Positions 11,017-20,865 of a stretch of DNA of 27,947 nt are shown piece after piece. Made by a program: the position numbers and the translations under genes. The notes beneath the pieces were generated by a model. It had not been told where the DNA came from and ran no database searches. It worked only from the letters and a program-made list of their open reading frames with translations. Positions within the stretch are counted from its first letter, which is position 1. Each line of letters begins with the position of its first letter. Source of the DNA: Choristocarpus tenellus KU-1152 (lineage: Eukaryota; Phaeophyceae); the NCBI GenBank assembly GCA_964200185.2, contig CAXNAD020000134.1:1-27947 (forward strand), in the 5' to 3' direction.

Positions 11017-11458
11017 ATGCTTAAGCAATTTTGTTCGTTTTACCGACCACATGAAACAGTAATAGTCCCACAGAGTAGAAGTTACCAAGGTCAGTGCAAT
11101 GAGGACAAATCACCTCTTCTTGCCAATGATGTTGTCTCCACTACCATCAACGAATTTATACCGACAGGTCTACTTGGTAATATGATAACTGGTCTTATTG
11201 CTACGGGTATGAGAATGTTGTGCCACTTGCTTCCTCTCAAATAACCACAGCCAAAGCAACAACCAACAAAATCTAGCTATAATCGTCTAAACTAGTCAGT
11301 AATGTGAGCTGGTCCAGCAAATTTATGTAGATGTGTAGCCCCTCTGGGACGGGCTGGATCCCTGAGTCGTCAGGGGTTGAGCGTGTACAAGAGCGAGGAA
11401 CAGGAAAAGAGGAAGCGAGGAGTGACTTTTGCGCATGAGGGAGCTTACGTTGAATCAA
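11017..11458. other. Two weak open frames on opposite strands
   Basis: A plus frame (11017-11244, 75 codons, ATG to TAA) and a minus frame (11273-11458, 61 codons to a stop) look somewhat protein-like. The minus one ends LDQLTLLTSLDDYS and could be a last exon. Neither has a firm set of splice sites, and I cannot name either. Confidence 0.2.
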
Positions 11459-11553
11459 GGTGCTGCGTCTAAATCTGACCTACATACGACCTCTATCTAT
11501 TGGTATTGCCTCTACTATGTTCAAGGACAAGGGGTGGTACTGATAACGTACAG

Positions 11554-11590
11554 ACAGATAGATGGATGGATGGATAGATGGATAGATGGG
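11554..11590. repeat. (GATG/GATA)n tetranucleotide repeat
   Basis: Mixed GATA and GATG units lie just beyond the 3' end of the transposase relic on its strand. A shorter related stretch, with the same ACGTACAGACA lead-in, occurs at 12376-12405. Confidence 0.8.
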
Positions 11591-11596
11591 CAGGAA

Positions 11597-12275
11597 TTAC
11601 TTGGTTTTAGTAAGCGAGTGACCGAAGTAGACAGTAAGGTGAATAGTAGGGCCCAAACTCCAAACAAGTCGTAAAAAAACAGGTCGGTCTGGACCAAAGA
11701 ATAAGAGGGTAGGAGTTTCGCCCTGTTTGTCCGTTCGGGGCTTGACTTTCCACGTTTTTTTTATCGCCTTTTTCGGTTTTCTGTGTGAGCACAGATACCT
11801 AAAATGTATTCGACTATGTAAGGTCTGTCCGGAGGAAGGATATTGACACTTGCTTGTCGATGTAGGAATTGCTGTGTGTGTGTTTTTTTTTCTGCTTCTT
11901 TGACGTACAACAGTAGTAGTACAACTTTGGTTATGTATTTGATACTTCTCAAAGTACAAAGTAGTATAGTCCTTTCCTGTTGTTACTGTGTTATATTCCT
12001 TACGTATATAGTGTGTCTTCTCTTGGTGTTTGGAATGAAAGAATCCCAGGCCGTTGATTGAGGTCAGGTGAGTTGACTGACTTGATCGCCATAACATTGT
12101 CGTCCCCCGCCATCTCCTCGATTGCGTCCTTGATCCCCCTCATGATGTGTGGCTTTGCTCCATCCTGCTGCATAGAGATGGTGTATCCTTCACACTCCAC
12201 AATTATTATTGTATTGCCATTATTGCGTTCTGTTGTTTTCTTTCCTTTAAGTCTCTTCTTTTTCCTATATGACAA
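11597..12275 (-). pseudogene. Broken IS630/Tc1-mariner-like transposase (C-terminal half)
   Basis: The frame from 12275 contains QQDGAKPH, the second catalytic Asp region of the DDE/DDD domain (Asp codon 12164-12162), and then NSPDLN. The match stops there and continues one frame over from 12058 as INGLGFFHSKHQ, so a frameshift sits at about 12058. In Tc1/IS630 proteins the third acid follows SPDxN by two residues (PIE or xND); here the residue is Gly (NG), so the triad is also broken. The remaining frame to 11597 is open and basic, perhaps partly non-coding. No N-terminal helix-turn-helix or first Asp is found upstream of 12275. The element is an immobile relic; its orientation is opposite to the other transposase fragment at 16.4 kb. 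Confidence 0.65.
11704..11860. repeat. Repeat family B, copy 1 (related to 13536-13660)
   Basis: Both copies run GAGGGTANGAGTTT, then CCNTGTTTGTCC, GGGGCTTG and a T-run, and end with TATTGANACTT. Copy 1 overlaps the transposase relic's open frame, so copy 2 may be the tail of a second dead copy in the same orientation. Alignment by eye only. Confidence 0.5.
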
Positions 12276-12289
12276 CGTGCGTTTGTAAG

Positions 12290-13250
12290 GTCTCTACAAT
12301 CATAACAATAAATACTATGGTAGGACTAAAACTTTCAAACAACTTGTAAAGAGAAAAACCAGAGCTGGTTCTGGAACGTACAGACAAACATAAGGATGGA
12401 TGTTGAGGGATTTTTTGGTTTTACATGGTATGTATGTGAGACAGACCCAAAATAATGTTAGGGATTATGTTGGGGGATGATTACAGAGAAGCAAGAACAC
12501 AGGAAAAATACAGAAGAGAGGATGAAATAGATGTAGTCAAGATTAGGTAGGAAGGGCAACCAAAAGATCACTCAGGCACTATGCAGTAACACCCAATACC
12601 TGGTTCACTCGATTCTTGATTGTGAAGGACTTCGACCAATCACGTCCAAGATACTGTCAACCGCAACAAGGTCCCCCAACAAACTCAAGGTGCGCATCCT
12701 GTGCACACGCGCAACAGTGCTACCTCCGTGGACTTATTCAATAAATATGACGCAAGGTATTGCTTCTCTAATCCAATTGAGGCGATGAGATGTGGATGAT
12801 CAGGCCATACTTTTTATAGAGATTTCGTGAAGATCATAAGCCAATTTTCGCAAATGCTAATAATTCTGTTCAGCAACATTGACTTAACTACGTTGATTGG
12901 ACTTGTAACAAAAAATAGATTTTATGTGGTAGCGGAATTCACCAAGGGACAACCAAGCTAATTATTATTCCACATCAGGTGGGCCAAGCCCAAAAAGCAC
13001 CCTGTCTGGCTGAAATGTATGAGCTCTGTCCTCTTCAAAGTCGCAATGCAATAGAACGAATTTACCATGCATCCTAAAAAACAGTATCTCAACCAACTTC
13101 TGGAAATATCATCACACAGGGACCACACACATGCGCCCTGCTATTAGCCTCCTCTTCTGCGTGCTGATTCGTATCACACACCCTGCAATAGTAGCACATA
13201 AATACACAAAGCAGAAAGGGGCGCACCACACTACACACAGGACAGGGTAG
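12290..13250. other. About 1 kb without a supported gene
   Basis: 12328-12425 resembles 11548-11700 in two blocks whose order is swapped (CAAACAANTNGTAAA and ACGTACAGACA), probably transposon-end debris. The rest shows no long frame or RNA gene that I can support. Confidence 0.5.
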
Positions 13251-13258
13251 TCTGACCA

Positions 13259-13495
13259 CTACACCTCCACCCTGTCCAGCTGGAGAAATGGAAGAGTTTT
13301 CAACAGGACATTTGGCAATGATGCAGGGGGCACCTCATACCCGCTGCTCATGGTCTGTCTCATCGCATAGCATGCTAAGGGAACATGATGATGACTGTTC
13401 AGTCCCATCACGCGGGGTGGTGAGGCTCTGCAGTCAAGTTGGTCTCCAAAACGGGCTATCTCTACTCCACACCTCCTTTCGTCATTTAACATCAT
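13259..13495 (-). CDS. Possible isolated exon, unknown
   Basis: A 78-codon minus frame ends PNVLLKTLPFLQLDRVEV before a stop at 13259-13261. The plus strand is also open across 13288-13653, so strand choice is uncertain. There are no firm splice sites and no family. Confidence 0.15.
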   Translation of the reverse strand: MMLNDERRCGVEIARFGDQLDCRASPPRVMGLNSHHHVPLACYAMRQTMSSGYEVPPASLPNVLLKTLPFLQLDRVEV

Positions 13496-13535
13496 CTGCT
13501 GGTGGACTATCTATTTTTTTCAGTGAAAGTATCTT

Positions 13536-13660
13536 AGAGGGTACGAGTTTTGCCTTGTTTGTCCATTTGGGGCTTGGCTTCCCATGTTTTTTTTTACAAC
13601 ATCTTCCTATTCCAAAATTTTATAAAAAGGTATGCCCAGAGCATGGATATTGATACTTCC
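13536..13660. repeat. Repeat family B, copy 2
   Basis: This is the diverged partner of 11704-11860, same orientation, followed within 30 bp by a family A copy (13680-13765). The two families thus lie side by side here. Confidence 0.5.
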
Positions 13661-13679
13661 TAACTAACAAACACGATAG

Positions 13680-13765
13680 CCAAAATTACATCAAAATCGC
13701 AACATTGGATTTTGGCCCCAAAATGGACGCGGCTCTACCCTCTAAGATACTTTGGCTCCCTCATT
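13680..13765 (+). repeat. Repeat family A, copy 3
   Basis: It contains the CCCCAAAATGGAC block and AGATACTTTGGCTCCCTC, in the same order as the copy at the window start. The 79-codon plus frame starting inside it (13712) runs into AGC/AGT-rich simple sequence and is not a credible gene. Confidence 0.45.
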
Positions 13766-14481
13766 GCCGTTATTGTATTAGAAGCAGCAGCAGCAGGGGT
13801 GGTGGTGGCAAGTCGTACTGCTAGTAGTAGTTATAATTGTACTACTAGTAGTAGCAGTATTGCTGATACAGAAAACAACACAAGTTCACACAGAACATAC
13901 GAGGCTTTGCCACAAAAGCCAACAACAGCCATGATCATCGCCACTGAGTGACAAGGTACAACACTCCTTAAATGCCAACAGATCACGCACAGACGCACAA
14001 CACTACACGAGATTAGGCCTCATTTCAGGAAGCTCCCAACAACTGACGAACTATAGTATGCATGAGAAAATGACATATCAGTTCTGTCTCGCAGAAATCA
14101 ACCGCCAAAAAAGGCTGATTTCCAGGGATCTCGCTCTGGGTTTCAATAATCCACTCTGGCCTCAAAACGTTCAGTGTTTGGAGTGTTATCATCATATGCA
14201 GTAGTGTCCATGGATCGGTAGGTTTTCCCTCAGTCTCAAGAATTTATTTTCTGAAGGTTGTTCACTGATGACACAGCTTACTGTGTACGGAATAGTCCTT
14301 GCGTCACGTCATTTTTTTTATATCATCAACATGAGGTACTGTTTTTGAGATTGATGCCATGTAAATTTTCGGTAGGAACTGGTCTTGATATTGTGGGGAA
14401 TTTGGTGGTGGTGTCGCAGCTTTCTCTCTTTCTTTCTTTGTTTGTGAGCGATTTTTTGAGACTTTTACAAAGAGTATGCGT

Positions 14482-14853
14482 AACAGTATGTTCGTGAGAT
14501 CAGGAACGGAATATGAGATAATAAGGAATGAGAAATATTTCGAAACCATCCTGCAGGCCGCCGATCAATTTCAGTGTGAAAGCTTTCAAATGGCCAGATT
14601 AACAAAAGCATATCTCACTCGACAAGTAACAGCTTACAAATTTTGTCGATTTGAAAGCTTTTCCACAAAAATATCAATCAATGCGCTCTCCCTCTTGTGT
14701 TCGCAAGCTTTCACTCCAAAAAATCGACGACTTCAAGAATCTGGCCATTTGAAAGCTTTCACACTGAAATTGATCGGCGGCCTGCAGGATGGTTTCGAAA
14801 TATTTCTCATTCCTTATCTCATAATCCGTTCCTGATCTCACGAACATACTGTT
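14482..14853. repeat. Near-perfect long inverted repeat (fold-back element)
   Basis: The left arm is 14482-14600 and the right arm 14738-14853. Read as reverse complements they agree at all but one substitution and one 3-nt indel (near CATTCCTTA). The spacer is 137 bp and repeats pieces of the arm (ATTTGAAAGCTTT at about 14650). The ends are AACAGTATG and CATACTGTT. Possible target duplications are not obvious. A transcript through it would fold into a hairpin of more than 110 bp. It could be a recent fold-back transposon, an inverted duplication or a small-RNA source. Confidence 0.9.
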
Positions 14854-14857
14854 GTAT

Positions 14858-15025
14858 ATGGCAGCCCATCACAACAAGGTGTCTGAGGAGATAGATAGGT
14901 TGAAAAACGACAAAGTGTCCATATACTCTTTCGTTTTGAACCAAATTGGGCGAATGAATGTTACGCGCGATAAGGTACCATTGGAGGAAGGCTGTTTATT
15001 CAATCTCCCTGACGTAGTTGGTTGA
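14858..15025 (+). CDS. Small ORF of 55 codons beside the inverted repeat, unknown
   Basis: ATG lies five bases after the right arm ends and the frame closes with TGA at 15023-15025. The product is charged and helix-prone (HNKVSEEIDRLKNDKVSIYS near the start), ends LFNLPDVVG, and reads like real protein rather than random sequence. No domain is recognised. It may be the surviving piece of a gene whose 5' part was displaced by the repeat, a single exon, or cargo of the element. Confidence 0.4.
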   Translation: MAAHHNKVSEEIDRLKNDKVSIYSFVLNQIGRMNVTRDKVPLEEGCLFNLPDVVG

Positions 15026-15364
15026 GTTTGGGATGGATTTGATTAGTGCAGAAATGGGCAATTATTTTCTTGGTAATAATGTTCTCTGAGACTAGACTTC
15101 TTTTTAGTTTGATTTCTTCAGTTATCCTTTCTACTTTTTCCCCGTTGTTGTATAAGAATAACTATTCCACTATGTCCCAGCTGCTTATTATTTTTTGGGT
15201 GGGTTTTGATACAGCTTTTCCGTTAGACTCGAGTAGTAGTAGTGCATGCACCAGCAAACTTCCTTGGATTCAGCATGTAGGTATTAATTACAACAACCAG
15301 AACACGTTTTTTGTTAGTATGCATACTACGCATCTTCTTCAACAGTCAACAGTATCCGACAATA

Positions 15365-16095
15365 ATATATTGTTACGCCCTCTGACAATTTGTAGAAGAT
15401 GTGTGAGACGAAAAAACGATGAAAAGTCAATTCAATATCAGAACCCCTCAAAGAGTAACACTTGTTGTAATTGTGAAATATATTTCTCTATGATCAATTT
15501 ATATTTATATTATTATGCCCTCTGACATTTTGTAGATGTGTTACAGGAAAAACTAACGAAAAACCATTAAAATGCCAGAACCCCTAAAAATGTAACAGTT
15601 GTCGTTAATGTGAAAGATATATATCTATCATCTATTCAATATTTTACTATCAGCTATGCTACACCGCTGCCCTCCTGTACCTCCAAACTATCTTAGTCCT
15701 GCACCACACAGTGAGGACCTAGGAATATATATTATTATTATATCCTCTGACATTTTCCAAATGTGTCAGGGGAAAAACCAACATTATATTTGTATTTTAT
15801 TATTATGCCCTCTGACATTTTGGAGACGTGTCAGGGGAAAAAACAATGAAAACTATTCACATGTATGTCAGAAAAAACCCTAAAAACGTACCAGTTGTCA
15901 TAAGTGTGAAAAACATCAATCTATTTACTAATTTACTACCAGCTCTGCTGTATCACTGCCTTTCTTTGACTCCAACCTAGCTAGGGAAGCATCCTACTAA
16001 GAATCTAACAAGTCCCTCCTTGCCCATCTCCCTGGTGTCTCCAACTTAAAACGCATGACATGTCTAGACAAGACCACCTGCGTTGTAACAGACTA
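15365..16095 (+). repeat. Degenerate tandem repeat family C (four copies, partly truncated)
   Basis: Copies begin near 15370, 15516, 15738 and 15806 with CCCTCTGACATTTTG, 8-11 bp, then TGTCAGGGGAAAAA. This head is a small palindrome (CTGACA and TGTCAG). The fuller copies continue with CAGAACCCC, a TTTACTACCAGCT block, CTTAGTCCTGCACC and, in the last, CTCCTTGCCCATCTCCCTGG and CCAACTTAAAACG. The third copy stops after the head. The 159-codon plus frame across 15046-15525 is not conserved between copies and is not annotated. Confidence 0.7.
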
Positions 16096-16430
16096 TTTGT
16101 CGTAGGTGGGATTTGAGAGGCCGCGAAGCAGGTAGGTGGAGGTAGCCATCGACGAGGACGCCAGGGAAGAAGAGAAGGTGAGATTGAGACTATTTGCACA
16201 CCAATGGTTTGGTGTCTCCCACTTCTTGCAAGATGCCGTACATTCACTTTTGTTCCTGGACTTAGGGTTGGGCGTATGAAGTTGATTAGGACTTTCTCCC
16301 CGCTTGCATTCATTTGAGAAATCAACACAATTTTCGATCAACTCAAGCCTGTCCTCCCTCGCCTTTGCACCTTGATAAAATATCACCCGTCCAGGAAACA
16401 CGGACAACGCCCATTTCCGGTGCCCCACGA

Positions 16431-16676
16431 GGAAATGTGATAGTAAAGGCTCTAACACTGCAAATTCTGTACCTGTGTATGAACGACGGGAAAGACCGTC
16501 AAACAGTGCTCGAGATGGCAGCAGGATATGCGATGGTAAGTTCGGAAACTGTGATTAAATGGGAGAGAGACTTCCTAACTGAGGGCCACATCAAGGTGTC
16601 GGAGCAAGGGCGCTACGAGAGGCGTTTTGTTCTCTTGCCGAAGTCATCAAAGAGTAGGTGTGCAAAGACACAGTAG
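16431..16676 (+). pseudogene. N-terminal fragment of an IS630/Tc1-like transposase
   Basis: The open frame contains a helix-turn-helix-like stretch with VLEMAAGYAMVSSETVIKWE and then EGHIKVSEQGRYERRFVLL. The spacing of W, a short G-x-I-x-x-S and a G-x-Y-x-R motif is what I know from the N-terminus of IS630-type transposases in protist genomes. The frame stops at 16674-16676 and no DDE part follows on this strand. It may belong to the same family as the relic at 11.6-12.3 kb, but the two do not overlap, so this cannot be shown. It sits between family C copies. Confidence 0.4.
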
Positions 16677-16964
16677 CAAAGAGTAGGGAGGCTTTTTTCC
16701 AGTCTAAACCCTATACTTTAATCAAGTAATAGTGCATCTGTTGGCACTCTTGGTGACCTACAATCCATGGTTCGAAGCCCAATATAAGCACTCTTTTTTC
16801 AAAAAAAGAAAGAAATGGTGATAAGAAACGAAGCCCGTACTCTGGAGGGCCTTGTGACGGGCATCACGATTATGCTTTATTTTTATAATCCGATGTCTAC
16901 ATCAAAAGTTATGATGGGACAAATTGAGAGAGGGCAAAGGTACTAGTACCACTATAGTTTAAAC

Positions 16965-17205
16965 AGCAGTCAAACCCATGAAACCCATTCAAATATCAGA
17001 ACCCCTATTACTTTTTTACTACCAGCTATCCCACACCACTACCGTCCTATGCCTCCAATCTTGCTTAGTCCTGCACCCCAGGACGAGGAGATAGGGAAGC
17101 ATCCCAAAAATCTATCTAGCCCCTCCTTGCCCATATCCCTGGCTCCAACTTAAAACGTATGTCACGTCTTGGTAGAGCTGCTTGTATTGTGACGGACATA
17201 ATCTG
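16965..17205 (+). repeat. Repeat family C, separate fifth copy
   Basis: It begins within the unit (ATATCAGAACCCC), lacks the palindromic head, and matches the rest of the copy at 15806-16095 through CTCCTTGCCCAT and CCAACTTAAAACG to TTGTGACGGAC. The 870 bp between the two copies holds the transposase fragment, which may have inserted into an originally longer array. Confidence 0.6.
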
Positions 17206-17346
17206 TCCTTCGATAATATTTTTATTTTAGTGAGTTGTGATAATGCGTATTTTGTAGTAAATAATTCAACAATGGTGCCAAATACCAAGGGTACTCAAAT
17301 TTAATAGTAAATAGGAGGGTTGTGTGTTTTGGGGGTATGCAATATC

Positions 17347-18708
17347 TTAACATACCGATTGAAGTTCTTTTCTGAGAACTTTGGTCCAGTTGTGGAGGAT
17401 CTTTTGAAGGATTTGTTTCTGTGACTTCCTCTGATGTTTCTTCTTGAGCACGTTTTCCAAAAGCAGATGTGTGAGAGCCATCTTCTCCAACTAAGGTATA
17501 CCTTTAAGGTGACCTACCCACCTACCTTGAAGATTTGTTGTTCATATGACATCATCTGCTTGAAGTAAATAGCGGGTGGTTCGAGTGGACCTTGCAAACC
17601 CCCCTTATTCACCTTTTCTTGCTTGTTCACTTTTTTCTGAGTGATCTTTTGAGGGATTGATCTCCCTGATGCCTTGTCTCTCTCCATTCCCTTCCTCCTG
17701 TGGGTTTTCCCGTCCCCCTTCAGTCTGAAGAATCTAGCGGCTTACTTCCATCTATCTGTTCCACAGGTGCCCTATTTTTGAGGTGGTTCTTTTCTGAACC
17801 CCGTCAGAACTGTGATCCTCTCCACTTCCTCAGTCCTTGTCCTCTCGGCTACGGTTCGTCTTGGTCCATCTGGTCCGTCCTGCATGGTGATCCTCATCAC
17901 CCTTGCCCGAGTGAACCATGCTGCCACAGTTAAAGTAAACGGGAGGTATCCAGGTTTTGACCATATTGCATTTTTTAGCCATTTTTTCAATCTTTTGCAA
18001 TTCACCCATTTTTAAATGGATGAAGAGGTAAAGTTGACTTGAGAGCGTTGAGTTCTCTATAACTTGGAAGTTTTCTACTTAAATAAGAAAATCTCCTGTA
18101 TTAATTTGTACAAAAAATGAATTTTGCACATATTTGTCTGCATCCTGAAAATGCAAATTTACGTACCTCTCTACTTTGGCTCACAGAATAATATTATTCA
18201 CAAAGTATAAGTAGTAAACCATTTACCTGTAGATGCGTTGTTGAGAGATGTTCACTTCGCATCCATATTTTTAATTTTTTTCACAGGTTCAATTCCACCC
18301 AGTGTGAATGTAGTCCCCATGGCATTGCCTTCAGCACTCCTTTTTTATTTGGAGTTTCTCTTTCAGTAGTTCGCAATCCCCTTTGTCGAACCTTACCTTG
18401 TCGACTTGGTTGCAGCAAGCAGTCCTGAATGATATATAATCCAATATTCCGTCATATGGGCTGAGATTGGTGTTGTTGATATTCAGAAGAGTGAGATGGG
18501 TAACCAAAGCGTATGAGAGAGAGGGAGAGAGGTAATACAGAAAAAAAGCAATAAAGGAACAAATAGATGCACAAGAAAAGACAAACTTGAACACGGAGGT
18601 ATAGGTCCAACCAGGCGTACCTATCTCTTCTGTCTGTCACAAGTAGAACACACGTATAAGATGCCCCGCCAAAGGCCCAGAGGTCCGATCAATGGGGCTT
18701 CCACTCAC
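17347..18708 (-). CDS. Unrecognised protein with a lysine-rich C-terminus
   Basis: Exons that join in phase are 17800-17920 (after ttaactgtggcag), 17526-17724 (after gattcttcag) and 17347-17490 (after taccttag), ending TAA. The first of these has WFTRARVMRITMQDGPDGP and a charged ERTRTEEVER; if its donor gttcag is not used, the frame instead stops at 17772. The second carries a K/Q-rich run and IYFKQMMSYEQQIFK before a good gtaggt donor. The last is a basic amphipathic segment (LLENVLKKKHQRKSQKQ). A second frame of that exon is also open. Upstream, 18397-18460 (strong gtaagg donor) and an open block starting at 18708 after ttttttcag are likely exons, but their phases do not yet connect. A nuclear or nucleic-acid-binding role is a guess from charge only. 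Confidence 0.42.
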
Positions 18709-18733
18709 CTGAAAAAACGTAAGACGATACAAC

Positions 18734-20865
18734 ATGGGGAAAGAAGAAAACGAAATTATTACATACTATTCATGGGGGATACGACAAAAATCAGAAACAG
18801 TCAGATCAAGGAGGTAGCCATCATGACATAACCCACATCCATGTCATGCCTGTCATCCAAGAAGTTCTCTTCTTGACCCCTGTTGCACTGTGCAGTATTT
18901 TTTGCGTCATGCATGACAAGTACTTTTTGCTCCGAGTGGACAAGAGGTGAATAAGGCCAAATGACATGCAAAATGCCGTCAACTTGCCCTTCACTTAACA
19001 CACCCTTACTTGTAATTCCTGTTGCAGGAAGCAGATGATTTTTGTGTTCAGGTTGCCCGCGATTATGCTCAAAAGTGCAGCTGTCAGGGGTGGGCTGGAC
19101 ATTATCTCCTCCTGTCCACTGAACAACATCCTTGCCTCCTCTTACCTTCACCTTCGTTCCAATGATTTATGTACACTGACCACGTCCTTAGCCCGACATG
19201 ATATGGTGATCTCCGTAGAAGAAAAAGATCGATCAATTATCATCACATCAGGGTTTTTTGTAGTCAGATTGACAGGTTGGTGAGGATGTACGTACGTAGG
19301 TGAAACAATGGTCTTTTACAATACTAATCAATTGGTTCTGATAGTCGGTCTGAACTGCTAACAGCTTGCATTCCAACGACAACGTGGTGGGAGAGAAGCT
19401 AGCATGGCTTGATCAGTGTAGTTTTGGCGAGAAATTTAATGGGTGGCAAGTGGTGCCTGAGTCCATGTGACTTGAATTATCTCCCTGCTCTGTCTTTCAA
19501 GTACACCCTTTGCCCTACATGACCCTGAAGCATATTTCAACTAACAACTCAACCTCTGCTTGTTTTTCTCTGTGCGATCAGAGGCGACACTTGATTTTTC
19601 CTGCATGCGCAGCTTTCAGCAGCCCATGGCCCTTGGCACCCCACACGATGACGTTCAAGTCTTTCCTGTGTCAAATATTGAGATTCCATTTTTCCACTGG
19701 CACAGACAGTTGCATGGTAGAGTCTGACCTGGGTGGATCAATTGTATTTCAATATTGGAAAAAACCAGAGGTTGTGGGGGGGTTAATCCTGACTGGGCCG
19801 CTTTCTTGACTCCCTACAGTAGGAGGGTAAAGATAGAGTGAGAGGGGGGGCCAGGAACAGGCTCAAGGATAGTCGCATAGATTGAGATGGGTGCTTAGGA
19901 AGTGCATGAGCTTAGCGGAGTGATTGACCACGGATTTCGCTGGGTAGGTTCCCAGCCTCTGATTTTACGACTGCTCAACTTGGGGGGAGATAGGTGCGCA
20001 ACTATCTGCCCTAGTGGAAGAGTAGTTTATCAATATCTGGCATGTGACCCTTGGTATTATTCTGCAACAGATTATATGTTCGGACTCTCCTGTTTTTTGC
20101 TCAGCAATCCTTTTTGTACCTGGTCGCTAACAACCAAGGATCTCCTGCTCGTTATTCTTCGTGACTCTGTGCATGTGGTGCTTGTCATCTTGCCACTTGC
20201 GAGTTCATTATTGTTTCCGTGAGTACACAACTTGCATCCCCCTCTCTCTCACTGCAGGATAGTGTCTGCTCACAACTGATGATCATTTTTCATTTGTAAA
20301 TTACATGTCATCTTGATTTGAGAGTGAGGGGGGTTCACCACTATTGTACTCCAGTCGGATGTATGGAGTGACTACTCCAAAAATACTGTTGATGGTACAT
20401 CACATGAAACTACTCAGACCATACCACCCTTTAAGCTTTCGATTTCTTAGTCACGGGAAGTTAGGAATCGCCTGAACTAGGCAGCAACCTGTCCAGGAAA
20501 AAGGTGCCGATGTGAACTCCTCAGGGCGTTCATTCATTTGGATGGCAGAGATGCTAGAGGCGTGAGAATCAAGCGTGATGCAATCGGTACTGTCTTTGCA
20601 ACCAGGAAGAGAGTAATCGTGGAATATTGCCAGATCACATTAGGTGGGAGAGAGCAAGTGCCTACCCTGTGGGTGGACTTCCAGGTAACACAGAAGGGAA
20701 AAAGGAACTAATTTATTCCTGGAGTACAAGTCGATTAGCACTATTGATGGCGTATTATCTTTACATGGGGCTCAGGACAGGGAGCAAATGCACACAGAAT
20801 ACAGGGGCGCTAAAAGTGATATCAGAGAGCTGGTACATGATGACTTAACAAGCAGATATGGTTAA
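18734..20865 (+). CDS. Multi-exon protein of unknown function
   Basis: In-phase 5' chain: 18734-18813 (ATG, donor gtagcc), 18896-18946 (after ttgcactgtgcag; donor gtgaat), 19028-19279 (after cctgttgcag; donor gtgagg), 19365-19449 and 19584-19716 (donor gtagag). Possible exon 19899-19943 (donor gtaggt). In-phase 3' chain: 20525-20684 and 20776-20865, ending TAA. The 3' exons are the most protein-like, with RDAIGTVFATRKRVIVEYCQ, REQVPTLWVDFQ and ending IRELVHDDLTSRYG. The middle exon 19584-19716 contains a clear globular stretch (DDVQVFPVSNIEIPFF). How 19716 connects to 20525 is unresolved. In the 19028 exon a second frame (EADDFCVQVARDYAQKCSC) is also attractive. No family recognised. Confidence 0.5.

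Noticed and set aside
15046-15525. 159-codon plus-strand ORF
   Set aside because: It runs into repeat family C, is not conserved between repeat copies, and its low-complexity hydrophobic start reflects T-rich DNA.
16314-16430. N-terminal 39 codons of the ORF at 16314-16676
   Set aside because: No similarity pattern; the transposase-like part begins only after about 16431.
16740-16800. GGTTCGAAGCC followed by a T run, like a tRNA B box and Pol III terminator
   Set aside because: The T-arm stem pairs at only two positions and no cloverleaf can be drawn; at most a decayed SINE.
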